Assembly: GCA_018105865.1 (NCBI GenBank)
Contig: CM030845.1
Location: 15,304,538 to 15,368,537 of the forward strand
From: Metaphire vulgaris
Lineage: Eukaryota; Annelida; Clitellata; Crassiclitellata; Megascolecidae
Direction of reading: 5' to 3'
Length of the DNA: 64,000 bases
The notes beneath the pieces were generated by a model, which saw only the letters and a list, made by a program, of their open reading frames with translations, had not been told where the DNA came from and did no database searches. Shown here in pieces: positions 24,635 to 36,624 of the stretch. Every line of letters starts with the position of its first letter. The first letter of the stretch is position 1. The position numbers and the translations under genes were made by a program.

Positions 24635-25943
24635 GCAACAGCGCCTCAAAAGTGGCGTCTGTTTAACACTCTTCTTTAAACTTTTCTCTCTCTATCGACG
24701 CCTTCGGAAGGAAGAAGGAGATGGAAAGAGAGAAATCCTACACAACATGTGTTTTCGTTTAATCGACCATTTCGAAGGCAGTAGTACATCAAAGCATATC
24801 TCGCTCACAATCGCCTTCGAAGTCACCGCAGGTCTCCTAACCCCTCACCCCCGCCCGCCCGCCCGCCCGCCCTCCGCCTCCCCCGCATCAGTCGTCAACT
24901 GTAAGAGTCTTCGGCGGGCGGCGGAACTCACAGCCGAGTGACTTGTTTGACCCTATATCGCGGTCGACTCAGTTGAACGCAGTAACAGCGATCGGTCGTC
25001 TTAGAGACAATTGTACCTCAGCGGTAGGTCCTCTGTAGAGAAACGACGAACGAAGTACATACGATACCAATTATTATTAATACTCGACGGTCCCCGAGGA
25101 AAGGTCCCCCGCACCCGGCTCCTGGGCCCCAGGCCACTTGATATCTATGACTCGACTTCTGGAATGATAATCCGCTGAGTGCTTTGAGCAAAAAACCTAA
25201 CAAATAGCAAGGGCGAAATTCTTCTATTTGCATCGGCCTTGATGAGATAGGAAAAGAAATTCTCGTAACATGCGTCGTCCAGAGTCCTTTCGCTTGCAAG
25301 ACAAAGACATCGATTGTCAGATGAGCAGCTATGTGTGCCCCTGGTCTATGTCCCTGTCTAAGCGCTCACTTCAGTCTAAATTACACACTGACCGTCATGC
25401 AGAGGCGTTTGAGAATCAGACAAGTGAGGGGGAGGAGGAGGAGAAAGCGTCGAATGATTGGGAAGATAGCTTATAGTGACAGCTCAAAAGAGCGTCCCTT
25501 GCTGTGTGGACCAGTTCGTGGGGGGGGAGTCAATGGACAGCGACCAGGGCGTTCTGTCAGAAACAGCGTAGTACCGCTGCGCCCGTTTTGAACGCAGAAA
25601 TAAACAGATTAATAATAACCGAGACTAAGGAAGTCTTCGGCGAACGAAGAGAGAACTATCGTCGAAAGGAACCAACAAAAGAAAGAGCCGCCAAAGACAC
25701 GTCGTATTCACCGAAGGATCAGAAACCTCAGAAATAAGAACAGACAAACGGAAGGAAATCAGAGGATGTCTGAGAAGCGCTGGACACGATGACAAAGGGG
25801 TCAATGGGACAGAATGAAATCGAACGACCATTATGGTTGAAGAAGAAGAAGAAATGCCCTTTCAGCAAAATCGGATCCAGACAAAGGAACTGGATATAAC
25901 ACATTCTGAGAGTGGACTCTGCTTAGAAGAGCAAAAGAGATCA

Positions 25944-26010
<67 letters not shown>

Positions 26011-26167
26011 AAGGATAGAGATGCTCGATTGGATGCACGAAGAGGAAAGCAAAATAAAGATGCCTTGAACAACAAGTATTCTACCCACAGAATAAAAAGC
26101 ACAAGGCAGACAAGTGACACCATTGGAGCAAGGCACCTATTCCTTGCAGCACCAGTGATGATGGTGG

Positions 26168-26237
<70 letters not shown>

Positions 26238-28670
26238 AGTTATGTACGTAATTCTTTTCTTCCTGTTCCTGACCTGTCGTCATGCAGTTAATAGATGAAT
26301 GTCTATCCTATTCTCATAATCTTCGTAGAATGACTTCTGAACTTTTGTCTTCGGATTTCCTCGGAGCAATATTTCTGGTGGCTTCGAGTCCATTTGACGG
26401 CAAAATGAGTGAGGAGGTCGTTGATGTCTTCTCTAATGTCTTTTTGATCGCCTCTCTCGTCGACTGAATGCGACGACGGAAGGGCGTTCGAACGGCAGTC
26501 TCAGCCGGCGCTCATGCGCCCTTACAACGTCCGTCGTCAAATGATGGCCTTCATCTGACTTAAACGCGGCGATTGAAGGAAAGTCTCTATGCCTATTTCC
26601 TAACATCACTTAATTACATTCTTCAGTTTTTTTCGGAAGTCTCCAACATAATTCATCACTAGGTTGTTATTTCTGTAGTTCTTAACTGTTCTTGCAATGT
26701 CCACTGCGTCTCCAGTCAGAGTTTCCGTTTGTCTCGTCTTCTCTTCGAGAAATTCGTGCAAAATAATGAGTCTGGAGTGATTGTAAAAATACAGTTTTCT
26801 GAAACAATTAGTCGAAATCATCTTCCGGTCTCAGGCGACGCATTTCGAGCAAAAGACGCGAGAAAGGCAGGCCGCGTCGTTTTCGCCTTCCTATTGGATT
26901 TGAAACTAATTTTCCTATTTCAATTGAATCACTCGATTTGAAAATGTTAGAGATTAAGTCGCAGGGTTTAGATTAGCTCCGAGACATAGGCTACGTTTAC
27001 AGCAATAGGCTTTTCATGTAATTAGAAAAGAGAACGAGAGATAAGTGGAGGAGCAGCCGAGTAGGAGGAGAGCGAGAGGGTGAGGCGAGGAGGAGGAGGA
27101 GGAGGAGGATGAAGAGGAAGGTGTTGGAGGAGGAGGAGGAGGAGGAGGAGCGGTAGGAGTGTGACGGTCGTGAGGGATTAATGCCACAGATGCCTAATAT
27201 GCTAGTACCCTGTCTGCTAGTGCTGCTGAAACGTCCTCCTGTATGCTGTCGACTGAGACGAAGGGGTCTGGAGGTGGGACTGGGGGGTGGGTGGGTGTGT
27301 GGGTGTGTGGGAGGGGGGAGTGTCGTTGCACCCGCTGCGTTGTCGTCGTTGACACTTCTTGCGGTCGAATGACCTGCGACGACATTCATCATCGTCCGGA
27401 GCGACAACACAACGAGCTCACGTTTCACCCTCAGGGTCTATCAAACACCTCCGAAGGCTCTCTCGCTACGAGACACAATCCATATATCGACCCTGTAAAC
27501 GACGACTCACCACAGACGCTGGCTGCTCCCTCCTCCTCTACTTACTGTCCCTCTGTGTCTCACCGAAGACAACACAACACGGCGATTGTGCCGCGGTCGT
27601 CCACCCCACCCCCCCCCACCACAGCTGAAGCGCATGGCATGATACAGCAGCATAGAGAGAACACTTCAGGACATGGGATGGAATGCTGAATGTATTATGG
27701 CATGGCTGATGTGTGCGTGGGAAGACTCAGTGGGTTGCGCCTGTAGACGAATTAAGACTTCTTGAAGCTTTTTAACGCAGACGAAGGAAACTCTTTCGAG
27801 CAAATTGCAGACAACAGCTTCAATTGAATGATAATCTATGCAAAGAAACTGTCTTTGGTTTCCAAAAATTAGGGCTGATGTCTGTTCACAGAAAGTCCTA
27901 AGAAAGTCCTATAGGCTGATCGCAAGCATTGGACTCTGCTGTTGTAATCAGAACACCATTGCTTTGGCCTATTTCCCATGCATTGTGTCTAATCTACTAT
28001 TGTACAATACTTTACTACTACACGGAGAGACACTCTAATATTTCCCCACAGCATAAGATAAGCACTTTTAAATATAAACCAGAAGAGCAAAGTACGAAGG
28101 TAATCAGTTGACTTCTATGTTTTCATCGTTTTCTTGATTTTGATTTAATCCGAGTGTCATCTTTGTCGTTGCAGGTCTGATCACGAGGAAAGTTTCAAGT
28201 CACTAACACAGTTCTTTTATATTCTTAGCATTGGCATGCAGAACGTTGTGGGAGCCCGAGGCCAAGTCGATAAACAAGTTTGACGGGCAAAAAAGTCACC
28301 GAGTCACTTTTGGCGCCCACATCCATCTGGTTGGCGCCCGGGGTCACCGCCCCACCGCCCCTCTGCACGCTAATCTTTAGTTGAACTAATGTTTGCCCGC
28401 CAAAAGTGACGACGCAGCTTGGCTATTTCCTATCCCGATTTTTGTGTGTGAATGTTCTAGCATTGTATTAGACGATTTGTCTTTGATCGGAAACATGGCC
28501 CGATGAGTCGTGTAATGTCAGCTTGGTTTTTAGCTGGCGATAACGCCACATACAGTTGTCCATGTTAAAAGACAGACTCACTTAAATATATTCCTACGTG
28601 TTAAAATGTTTCTTCGCTTTAATACATTCTTCCTCCTCCTACTTCTCCTCCTCCTTCTCCTTCTCTCCTC
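24478..28670. other. Intergenic, no gene recognised
   Basis: It contains a GCT tract (24603-24634), GA (25950-26008), ATG (26157-26236) and GGA (27086-27150) tracts, and a GC-rich repeat at 28235-28375 resembling a MITE. Open frames of 80-170 codons here are proline/alanine/serine-rich, start inside repeats or run over microsatellites. I cannot support any of them as genes. Confidence 0.5.
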
Positions 28671-28676
28671 CTCCTC

Positions 28677-28748
28677 TTCATCATCATCAACAACATCATA
28701 ATCAACATCATAATCAACATCATCATCATCATCATCATCATCATCATG

Positions 28749-28785
<37 letters not shown>

Positions 28786-28795
28786 ACAACAACAA

Positions 28796-28831
<36 letters not shown>
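28677..28831. repeat. (CAT)n array with CAA interruptions
   Basis: Roughly 150 bp of CAT units with interruptions. Confidence 0.95.
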
Positions 28832-28897
28832 GTGTTCCTTATGTTCAAATGTTAGCGTTTGCAATTTGTTGATGGTCATTTCAAATATGAGGTAAGG

Positions 28898-29160
28898 CAG
28901 TGTTTCCAAAACTGTGGGTCGCGACCCAAAAATGGGTCGTAAAGCTCAGTCTAATGGGTCGCGTTGTAGCGCGAAATTAGATTCAAACGTGTCATGTTCT
29001 AACCAATACCGCAATGTCACGTGACATGAAACTTGCTGTAAGCTTAGGTTTTAAGAAATTTATATATCTGCAATCCTCCACACACGGCTAATATCAAAAT
29101 GATTAGTGAACTGTTATCCAATTTTAGTTGACAGTAAGTTTGCAGAGTCACGGCATGTCA
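28898..29160. mobile_element. hAT-like repeat, left end only
   Basis: It starts cagtgtttccaaaactgtgg followed by gtcgcgaccc, a classic hAT (Charlie/Tip100-like) terminus. The matching right end was not found, so the end coordinate is approximate. Sequence 29160-29760 carries other repeat-like pieces and no gene. Confidence 0.5.
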
Positions 29161-29765
29161 CAAAGCCGCCCAAGTGGCCGCAGTTCCAAAAAGCTTAGGA
29201 AGCCAGAGGAGGGTTAGGGTGAGAAGAGCGGTTGAGGCCCGTAGGAAGTGGGGTGCAGGTGTGTCCCCTTAAAAATTAGGGGTGCGCTGCACCCCCTGGA
29301 AGATGAGGATGTATTTTGCTTATCAAGATTTTTGAAGACACGATAAAGGAAGGGCTCAAGGGTGATGGGTCTGATGACTTTTTTGTCAGATTTTTGATGA
29401 TGCTTTTTGGCTACGCCTCTGAAAAATGCACCACTGCTAGAGATTCGTTCCGACGGGCCTGACGACACAGGATTCTGGAATATTATCCAGTTATATAGAC
29501 ATGTACCGATATTTACGAACCAACAGCAGCATGCCATACGCCATACAGTCGAGATTATTTGACATTTTATTTAGTAACAGGCAATTCGCCAGGTGGCGAT
29601 AACAGCCTGTCTACCGAAAAGCCATCGGTCGATACTTCTTAATCACGTCGACGAAATGGGGGCGAGGGTTGAAAACGTTTGACGATTGCTGACATGGGGA
29701 GGGTAACTAAAGACAAATTGACTTCAACAATAGCTGCATTTGGTTTTGGCTGCTCCGCATCTCCA

Positions 29766-29792
29766 ATAATAATAATAGGCCTAATAATAATA

Positions 29793-29835
<43 letters not shown>
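29766..29835. repeat. (AAT)n microsatellite
   Basis: Interrupted near the left end by aggcct. The next 470 bases show no coding signal. Confidence 0.9.
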
Positions 29836-29836
<1 letters not shown>

Positions 29837-30307
29837 CGAATGAAGCCGAGCAGAGTAATGGCATAATTTATGACGCTGCACATAAACATAACTTTGTGAA
29901 AAGTCAAATAAATTTGTTCTAAGATTCAATCAGTTGGATCATGTAGTCATAAACTGTTTAGAGGGAGTTGTATTCAAACATAAAAGTTACAAAATTGTTT
30001 CATCAGACTATGATGTCAGAGATATTTGTGCCAATACCCTAAGGGTTGCATACAGTAATTGGAGAAACACATGTCTGTAGGGCGCGGGTTTACATTTTTG
30101 ACTATTTTATTAGGGGGCATTGAAATTTGACACTTAACATGGGGTTTAAATTTCCTGAAAATCGTTGACATAATTAATTGACTTTAGAGAAGCGCCAGAA
30201 TCTATGGACGCCTGGTTTGGTTTGCTTCTTGCCAGAACTTCCGGTTTCACGATAGTCGGTTAGGCACAATCAGGTTTTAGTTATCTACTTGATAAAATTA
30301 TTCTAGA

Positions 30308-30684
30308 GGTCGTCCATAAATGACGTAACGCGATTTTGGCACTTTGTTTACCCCTCTCCCTACGTAACGCGACGTAACAAAAAGTCAGACCCCATAAAAT
30401 ATGACGTGACAACGGCCCGACCCCCTTTTCGTCTTCCGAAAAGTCTCGACAAGCAAAAAAGGTATTTCATCCTTCTAATTTTCCCTCTAAAAACATACTG
30501 ACAAGCAAAAAAGGTAACCCTAGCATTTTCCCTCTCCAAATATCCTGACAACTTGTGACAAGCAAGAAAGGTAGTCACTTAAAAATTTTGTGTTGCGTTA
30601 CGTCACCCCCTCCCCTCGTCACACTTCGTAACAAATGTCCGGACCCCTCCCCCTAGGCGCATTGCGTCATTTGTGGACGAGCCC
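30308..30684. mobile_element. MITE with TGACGTAA-type ends (family G)
   Basis: The left end ggtcgtccataaatgacg and the right end, inverted gggctcgtccacaaatgacg, are near-perfect inverted repeats. Inside, the motif tgacaagcaaaaaaggta and variants occur three times (about 30450, 30500, 30560), a motif shared with family A. It is non-coding. Confidence 0.75.
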
Positions 30685-30694
30685 TAGGCCAACT

Positions 30695-30813
30695 GTTTTC
30701 ATTATCGATATTTCGTGTTTCTAATGATCGACGGATTCAGCACAACGATCAACTGTACAACGGTCGAATAGCACGGACAGCGCCTCTCCGCCGTCCCGAT
30801 CGATCGACAGCGC

Positions 30814-30844
<31 letters not shown>

Positions 30845-31790
30845 ATTTGTGTGTTAATCTAGAGATGTGCTGGTACAGCAAAATGCATACCCTACCCGTA
30901 CCCGTGGAAAACTTTTACCCTACCCTACCAGAGCTGCCACATGCAAATCACCCTACCCGACCCGTACCCGTGATCTGTGTACCCAAACCCGTACCCGTAC
31001 CCGTAACCGACTTTGTCAGCAATTTGAGTATTGGGATTTGGACAATTTGGACCAGATACCCGCTGGTGCGCTTTACGGGTTCAAGTACTACAAAGACCTG
31101 TATAAAAACCCGTGAACCCGTATCCGTTCCTAGAGACTAAGAGAGGCAGTTAACAGTGAAATTGGGGCTAAAACAGGGATAACTATTCATTGTAAATAGT
31201 TTTTAATGTTTAGATTAGGACAGATCTAGTATTTAGGAATCAGGATAATCAGTCAACCATCGCCATTCAACCGACATGAATGGGCTTGCTTGAAATATTT
31301 AGTAGATATCATTTATCTATGAGCAGGCATTAGAGCTCAAGTTAAAATCACAAAACTTTACCAGAAGAACTTTCCAATTCAAAGAGTCCTTGGAGGAGAC
31401 AGAGACACATCCATTATAGATTTATTACATGAAGATGTCAGATGACGTCATCTGTATGTCCTTTATGTTTTCAGTTGAAGTTGAAAATGCATGCTTGATA
31501 CCTGACAAACTGAACGCGATATAGAAGTTATACTAATACACTTTACTCAATATTATTTTTTTATTACTGCATTGCTAATTTGCTATAGTAGTGAGAAATG
31601 AAAATATAACATTTGTTGAAAACGGGTATACCCGTTTTCATTATCGATATTTCCGTACCCGTAGCGATGTACCCGTACCCGACCCGTACCCGTACAACGG
31701 TCGAATAGCTACCCTACCCGCCTCCCGCCGTCCTGATCGATCGACAGGCAGAGAGAGAGAGAGAGACGGGTATACCCGCACATCCCTGTG
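30695..31790. repeat. Patchwork repeat with TACCCG arrays
   Basis: Blocks at 30695-30714, 30755-30771 and about 30782-30810 recur in order at 31634-31653, 31692-31708 and 31720-31746. In the second set, the sequence between blocks is replaced by TACCCG-type hexamer runs. Similar runs lie at 30886-31010 and 31080-31130. The ends near 30862 (agatgtgctgg) and 31787 (inverted agggatgtgcggg) suggest a hAT-like element from about 30860 to 31790. Confidence 0.55.
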
Positions 31791-31961
31791 TGTGTGTCAT
31801 CGGCCGTAAGGAGGACTTGTGTATATCGAGGACATTGGTCTTCCATAACAGGAAGCAGATAAATCAGACGGACATTTTTTATTTGACCCCAGAGACGACG
31901 AAGCTCCTAATTCTGAGCGACCTTCGACTGACGTTAAGCGAATTACTAAGATGACGGTTAT

Positions 31962-32141
31962 CAGCGTAGCCAAGAGGGAGTTTTGAGAGCTAAACCTCTT
32001 GACTGTTCGATTTTTTCCGTGCTGTTAATCATGGGAATCATGATGATGATGATGATAACCTTTTTGGTTGTCAGAAGTTTCCGAATTTTAAGAATCATGA
32101 GAACCATAAACCCCCTTCGGAAAATCATGGCTACGCCACTG
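31962..32141. mobile_element. hAT-like MITE, 180 bp
   Basis: The left end cagcgtagccaa and the right end, inverted cagtggcgtagccat, form an inverted repeat with a 3-base gap. An internal (ATG)n stretch is present. No target duplication was recognised. The following 500 bases show no gene. Confidence 0.5.
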
Positions 32142-32691
32142 GTTGTCCTAGTAGGCCTAGGGTCTGGGGCAAAGTCACTAATTTAGGGTAAGCAAGATTT
32201 AAGATATTGAACTTTGAAGCAAATTTGAGACTATAGGGCTATGACTGCTATTCGACAACCACCTCATTCCCCTCATTAGACAAGACTCTCCTCACTAGTG
32301 TTGCCATGCTCAGAGGACCTCCATTTGTGACTGGCCAATGGACATCAAGACAGACACCACAAGACATTTAGGCTAGTCTCACTAGGATGATCAGGGAAAG
32401 CCACCACTCGCTAGCTCAAAAGACGCTTCATTGTCCAATTTGTCCTACCTACAGGCGATGAAATTACAGACATATCATCATAATCATAATCATCATCGTT
32501 GAACAAAAATTTCAAACCACTTACAGTAATAGACAAGTCACCGGAATCTAATAAAGTTTTGCGCTATTGACACAAAGACACCTCTTTAGGCCGATATACT
32601 GTACTAAAGGTTTATAAAATCGGCGTAGGTCAGAGGTAGTTACAGCAATATGTTTAGAGAGCCACTTTTCAGGCCACAGTGTAAAGGTATA

Positions 32692-32845
32692 CAGTGGCGG
32701 CTCCAGGATTTGGCAAGTGGGGGCCGTTAGGGTGGCAACTTCTAATCATGAAGGGCCAACCATTTGTTGTTAGGTATGCAGTATTAAGTATAGGGTCCCA
32801 ACAAGGGTCCCAACAAGGGGAGCACTGAGGGTCAGGCAATACATT
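32692..32845. mobile_element. hAT-like MITE (family C), truncated copy
   Basis: It starts cagtggcggctcc and shares its interior (agggtcccaacaagg, tcaggca) with 42245-42411 in opposite orientation. The far end is missing. Confidence 0.7.
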
Positions 32846-33675
32846 AATATTGATTATATTGTTCCGATTACTGCATTGCTTTTTTCTATCATCATCATCA
32901 TTTTTCATCATCATCATCATCATCATTTCATTCATCAAATCATCATTAACCGTGGCTAATGCCATCTCCACAGTTTTCTGCCATTCTTTCCTGTCCGTTG
33001 CTCTGTGATTTTCTTCAATTCCCACCATTCCTTGGTCTTTGGCACCTGATCGTCCAAACATTAGAGCTTTGATCTTTCTGTCATCCATATAAAAGCTGCT
33101 GTTTTAAGATACCGGTTTCTGAATTTTTTTTCTTTTTGTTTTTTCAGTGCTTAACATTTTCTTTCAAAGGCTAGTATTTTTCTTTTCAGGTCTTTGGTGA
33201 TGGTCCATGTTTCTCCATATAAAAAGCTGCAAGATACAGGTTTCGCTTTTTGTTTCAGTGCTTATTGATTTGATCTTGTCCATTGCCGTCAGTTGATCTG
33301 AGCTCTTGCTGCTCTTCTTGACCTCTTGTCTGCAGTCTAAGTCATGCGTCATGTTGCTTCCAAGATAGGTGAAGTTTTCTACGTTCTCTACTTCTATTCC
33401 ATTTACTTTAATTTTTCTTTTGATCTCTTTGTCGCCAAACACCATTGTCTTTGTCTTCTCAATGTTTATCGACAGTCCATAGCGCTCAGCTTCATTGCTC
33501 AGTGTCTGTACCGTGTCTTCCAGATCATCTTCATTTCCCTCTAGGATGTCAATATCATCAGCAAACCTAAGGTTGTTAAATGAAAGTCCCTGAACTGTTA
33601 TGCCTTTTACATGTTCTTTGACTTCTCGTACTATCCATGTTCCAATAAACAGCACAAGAGACAACATTAATTTCT
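32846..33675 (-). mobile_element. Non-LTR retrotransposon fragment (endonuclease/RT type), LINE D1
   Basis: The minus-strand frame 33667-33164 contains the RT block RFADDIDILEGNEDDLED with the catalytic ADD, YGLSINIEKTKTMVFGD and NFTYLGSNMTHDLDC. A second frame near 33088-32930 gives the C-terminus (MDDRKIKALMFG, then NHRATDRKEWQKTVEMA) followed by a TCA/TGA microsatellite (32889-32930). Intervening sequence is deleted. The wording of the RT block is that of a family often deposited as 'endonuclease-reverse transcriptase'. The exact clade cannot be fixed here. Confidence 0.85.
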
Positions 33676-33883
33676 ACGCTTAGTTTCGATTTCTCAAACT
33701 GTGAATAGGCTGCTTCTAATATTTAATAATAAATAATGCGTTGAGAAGAACACTGAGGCCAATTTAAATGAGAAACAACAGAAGGCCTAATGAAGAAGCT
33801 GGTCATCTGCTGAATGACAAATTGCAACACAGCGAAAACATTCTGTGGCCATATTATTATATACGTTCTTTTCTGGCTAAGAG

Positions 33884-34285
33884 GCTGTCCATTAATTATG
33901 TCAACAATTTTTGGACAATTTTTGACCCCCTTCCCTTGTCAACAACTGTCAACTTTCAGTTACCCCACTAATATAATTACGTCAAAAACGTTTGACCCCC
34001 CAAGATCAATGACAGGTCCCAATAACAAGGTTATTATTTTTGCAGCGATGACCACTTTTTCACTGTTTTGCTCATCGCGTGTCAAAATGTTGTGGTGATG
34101 ACCTTTTTTGTCATGCTTTTTTCCATTGTAATAAGTAGTATTCCATGAAATTTCCTATTCTTTGATTATTTGTAAAAAGTGAAATTGTTGACGTCAACTT
34201 CTCTTGACCCCCCTCCTCTGTCAACAACTGTCAAACATTTTCAAAACCCCTCTTCCTAAATTGTTGACGTAATTAATGGACAGCC
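33884..34285. mobile_element. MITE family F, copy 2
   Basis: Inverted ends gctgtccattaattatgtc / gacgtaattaatggacagcc enclose about 400 bp that match 4320-4714 along the whole length. Flanks gctaagag (33876-33883) and cctaagag (34286-34293) form a 7/8 target duplication. The element lies 10 bp downstream of the glycosyltransferase stop codon, so it probably forms most of that gene's 3' UTR. Confidence 0.85.
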
Positions 34286-34295
34286 CCTAAGAGGT

Positions 34296-35308
34296 CTAGG
34301 GGACAGTCTTGTTATCAGAATATTTCGAATCCTTTGGGGCCACACTACTACGTTGAAATGTTAGGCGTCTTCCATTGAAACCGTATAGCTGTACTGGTTC
34401 AGTGAAGTCTACGAATTCATCCTTCCACAATCGTAGCAGAGAACCAGTATTGTCGACAGCTTTGCCGGAAAAGTGAAGTCCTGGTTCTCTGCGATTGACC
34501 GCTAGGCAGTTCTTTGTTGTGTTGTAGTGAGCATTCAGGTTATTATAGACGGTGTACAAGTGATGCGCGTTGCAGTAATAGATGAACCACATCGTCCACA
34601 TTGTGTGCGCCCTGCGCTCCTTTTGAAACTTCTTAAACCAAGAATTCATCACAAGTCCTTCGACGTAAGGATGGAAATCCGAATCCTTAATAGCCGAATG
34701 ATACCAATTCTGAAAGTCCAACCAGTGCTCTGGGGTAGGAGAAAATCCCCAGGAACCCATAAGACTGTACAGATATGCCACGCCATCGGAGCTCAGCGGG
34801 CGGAACGCGGCCCCACTGCTGGCGACGATCAGACTCTCACTCTGAAGAGTCACTCCAGTCACATCGGCTCTCGACTTGAAGAAGTTTTTCGCCGCTTTTA
34901 ACCATCGATAGGAATACGGAGAGAGGCTGAGATCGTCTTCAAGAATAAGCACAATTTCATCGGACCTATTACGCGCTGGTCTCCACGTATCTATCCACTG
35001 ACCTAGAATACCAACATGCTCTGTCTGGACGTGAACTCTTACTGCTCCGTTTTTCCACCGGAAACTCTTAGCTATGGCCAGGGTTTTTTCGTCGACTCCT
35101 TTGCCATCCGGTCGTCTGTCGATCCAGATCTCCAGCGCTACACTGTCGCCATCGACACGAAGATCGTTCACGGAATTGAGCAATTTTGTGAGGGAATTCC
35201 AACGATCAAAGGTAAGCACAATAATTCGAAAGTCAACGACATCTGGATATTCACAAGGAACGTTACTCACGCAATCAATGCCATTATCAAGTCCATCAGA
35301 CAAATCAC
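34296..35308 (-). CDS. Type II membrane glycosyltransferase-like protein, exon 2 (catalytic domain)
   Basis: One long minus-strand exon starts after ctgtgttttttcag at 35308 and ends TAG at 34298-34296 (336 residues plus a shared Gly). The GT-A-like order is visible: a nucleotide-binding start FRIIVLTFDRWNSLTKLLNS, then EIWIDRRPDG, then EIVLILEDDLSLSPYSYRWL. EDD (about residue 156) is the expected metal-binding DxD-type motif, as in the GnT-I (GT13) fold. Further on come GSWGFSPTPEHWLDF and a Trp/Tyr-rich WTMWFIYYCNAHH. N-glycosylation sequons (NRS, NTT, NKT) fit a Golgi lumenal enzyme. The sugar and acceptor are unknown. The frame is intact, unlike everything around it. Confidence 0.85.
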
Positions 35309-35669
35309 CTGAAAAAACACAGAAAAAGAGGCAACAGCGTCAATGGAAAGATTTCTGCGAGATTCAACTAAATGCACTTACGGATTTCAAAGTTAAGCCA
35401 ACTCAAAGGACGGAACCGGAATTTGTGATTGGAACCGAACGTTTGGTCAAAATTACTGAAACCTCTTTGAGGGTATTCTTTAAAAAGTTCTGAGCATCAA
35501 CAGCATTCCTTTATACAATGCTATTTAACTTTCAATCGTTCGGTGCTGACGAGCAAAGAGCGACTGCGAGCAGAGCTGATAAGTTGCATGAATTGTAATA
35601 TTTGAATTGCTGCTTTAACAGCTTAGTAATAGTAATAGAGTGAGAATGATATTCTATCCTTCAATTAGG

Positions 35670-35812
35670 CAGTGGCGGCTCCACCGGGGGGGCCTGGAGT
35701 GCCTGGCCCCCAGTTGGGATCCTATGCTACATACATTAAACAACAAATGGTGGCCCCATGATTAGCCCACCCCAACGGCCCCCACTTGCCAAATCCTAGA
35801 GCCGACCCTATA
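35670..35812. mobile_element. hAT-like MITE (family C) in the glycosyltransferase intron
   Basis: It starts cagtggcggctccaccgg and shares its interior with 42245-42411. The right end (ctagagccgacc) is degraded. It lies within the intron 35309-36307. The rest of that intron shows no other feature. Confidence 0.65.
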
Positions 35813-36307
35813 CTAAAGCTCCCTAATAAGCTTTGCAAAAACATAATGCACATACATTAAACAGATGATGCAAAAATGGTATGAAAGCCTGGTTCCAAAA
35901 CCCATTTACGTTGAACAACATCACGGTACTAGAAATGTCTTGCTACGAAGCGAATTTAAATAGAAATTTAAATTGACAGATTCATCATGAGAGAATTACA
36001 TAATTAATTATAGTTTCTAGTCTACTTCTTAAGTGCGGCTTACGGGTCTGTGGCCTGTCAATTTTCACGAGATCTAGCTAAGCCTGAGCTTTATGGTTGT
36101 TGTAGGAAGTCGATTTCTATTCACCTCTGCATAACTAATAGTTTATTTTTTAACATGAGAATTTTGACTACTTTAGAATTAATTTGTCTACAGTATTGTA
36201 TTTTTGTGTTGAAATTGCTTTTTGAATATTTCAGAGTTTCACTGGCAAATCCGTACTTGAAAGAGCCAATCCTTTATCTTTGAGTAGAGAGTCGAGGTCA
36301 CAGTTAC

Positions 36308-36404
36308 CAGAGAAAATCTGCCTTTTGAGAAACAGGAAGAGATTCAAGACAACTGCAACGAAGATGATCACCAGCAGGACTTTCTTGACGGCCATTCCAA
36401 TCAT
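36308..36404 (-). CDS. Glycosyltransferase-like protein, exon 1 (signal anchor)
   Basis: On the minus strand, ATG at 36404-36402 opens a 97-nt coding segment ending tctg|gtaact (phase 1), which joins in frame to exon 2 at 35308. It encodes MIGMAVKKVLLVIIFVAVVL and then NLFLFLKRQIFS: two lysines, a hydrophobic span of about 18 residues (9-26) and a basic stop. This is a typical type II signal anchor of Golgi glycosyltransferases. The assembled protein is about 369 residues. This exon is too short to stand out alone; the anchor, the phase match and the consensus donor support it. Confidence 0.75.
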
Positions 36405-36539
36405 GACGCCAACTGACAGAAGTCACGTCACGCGAAAAGTACAGATATGAGACGACGATCTTCTGCAGAAATCCTCCTCCTCTTTAGTCCTATAAGAAAA
36501 AAAAATTACATTTGCAAATCACTTGTGACCGATTGACCG

Positions 36540-36624
<85 letters not shown>

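Noticed and set aside
24429..24941. 170-codon open frame with polyalanine
   Set aside because: It starts inside the terminal repeat of the hAT element, reads through a GCT microsatellite and ends in low-complexity proline. No domain.
27243..27689. Open frames of 143 and 148 codons on opposite strands
   Set aside because: Mutually exclusive, low-complexity, and without recognisable motifs.
32500..32669. CRISPR arrays or bacterial operons anywhere in the window
   Set aside because: No spaced direct-repeat arrays were seen. The introns, SINEs and LINEs show this is animal nuclear DNA.
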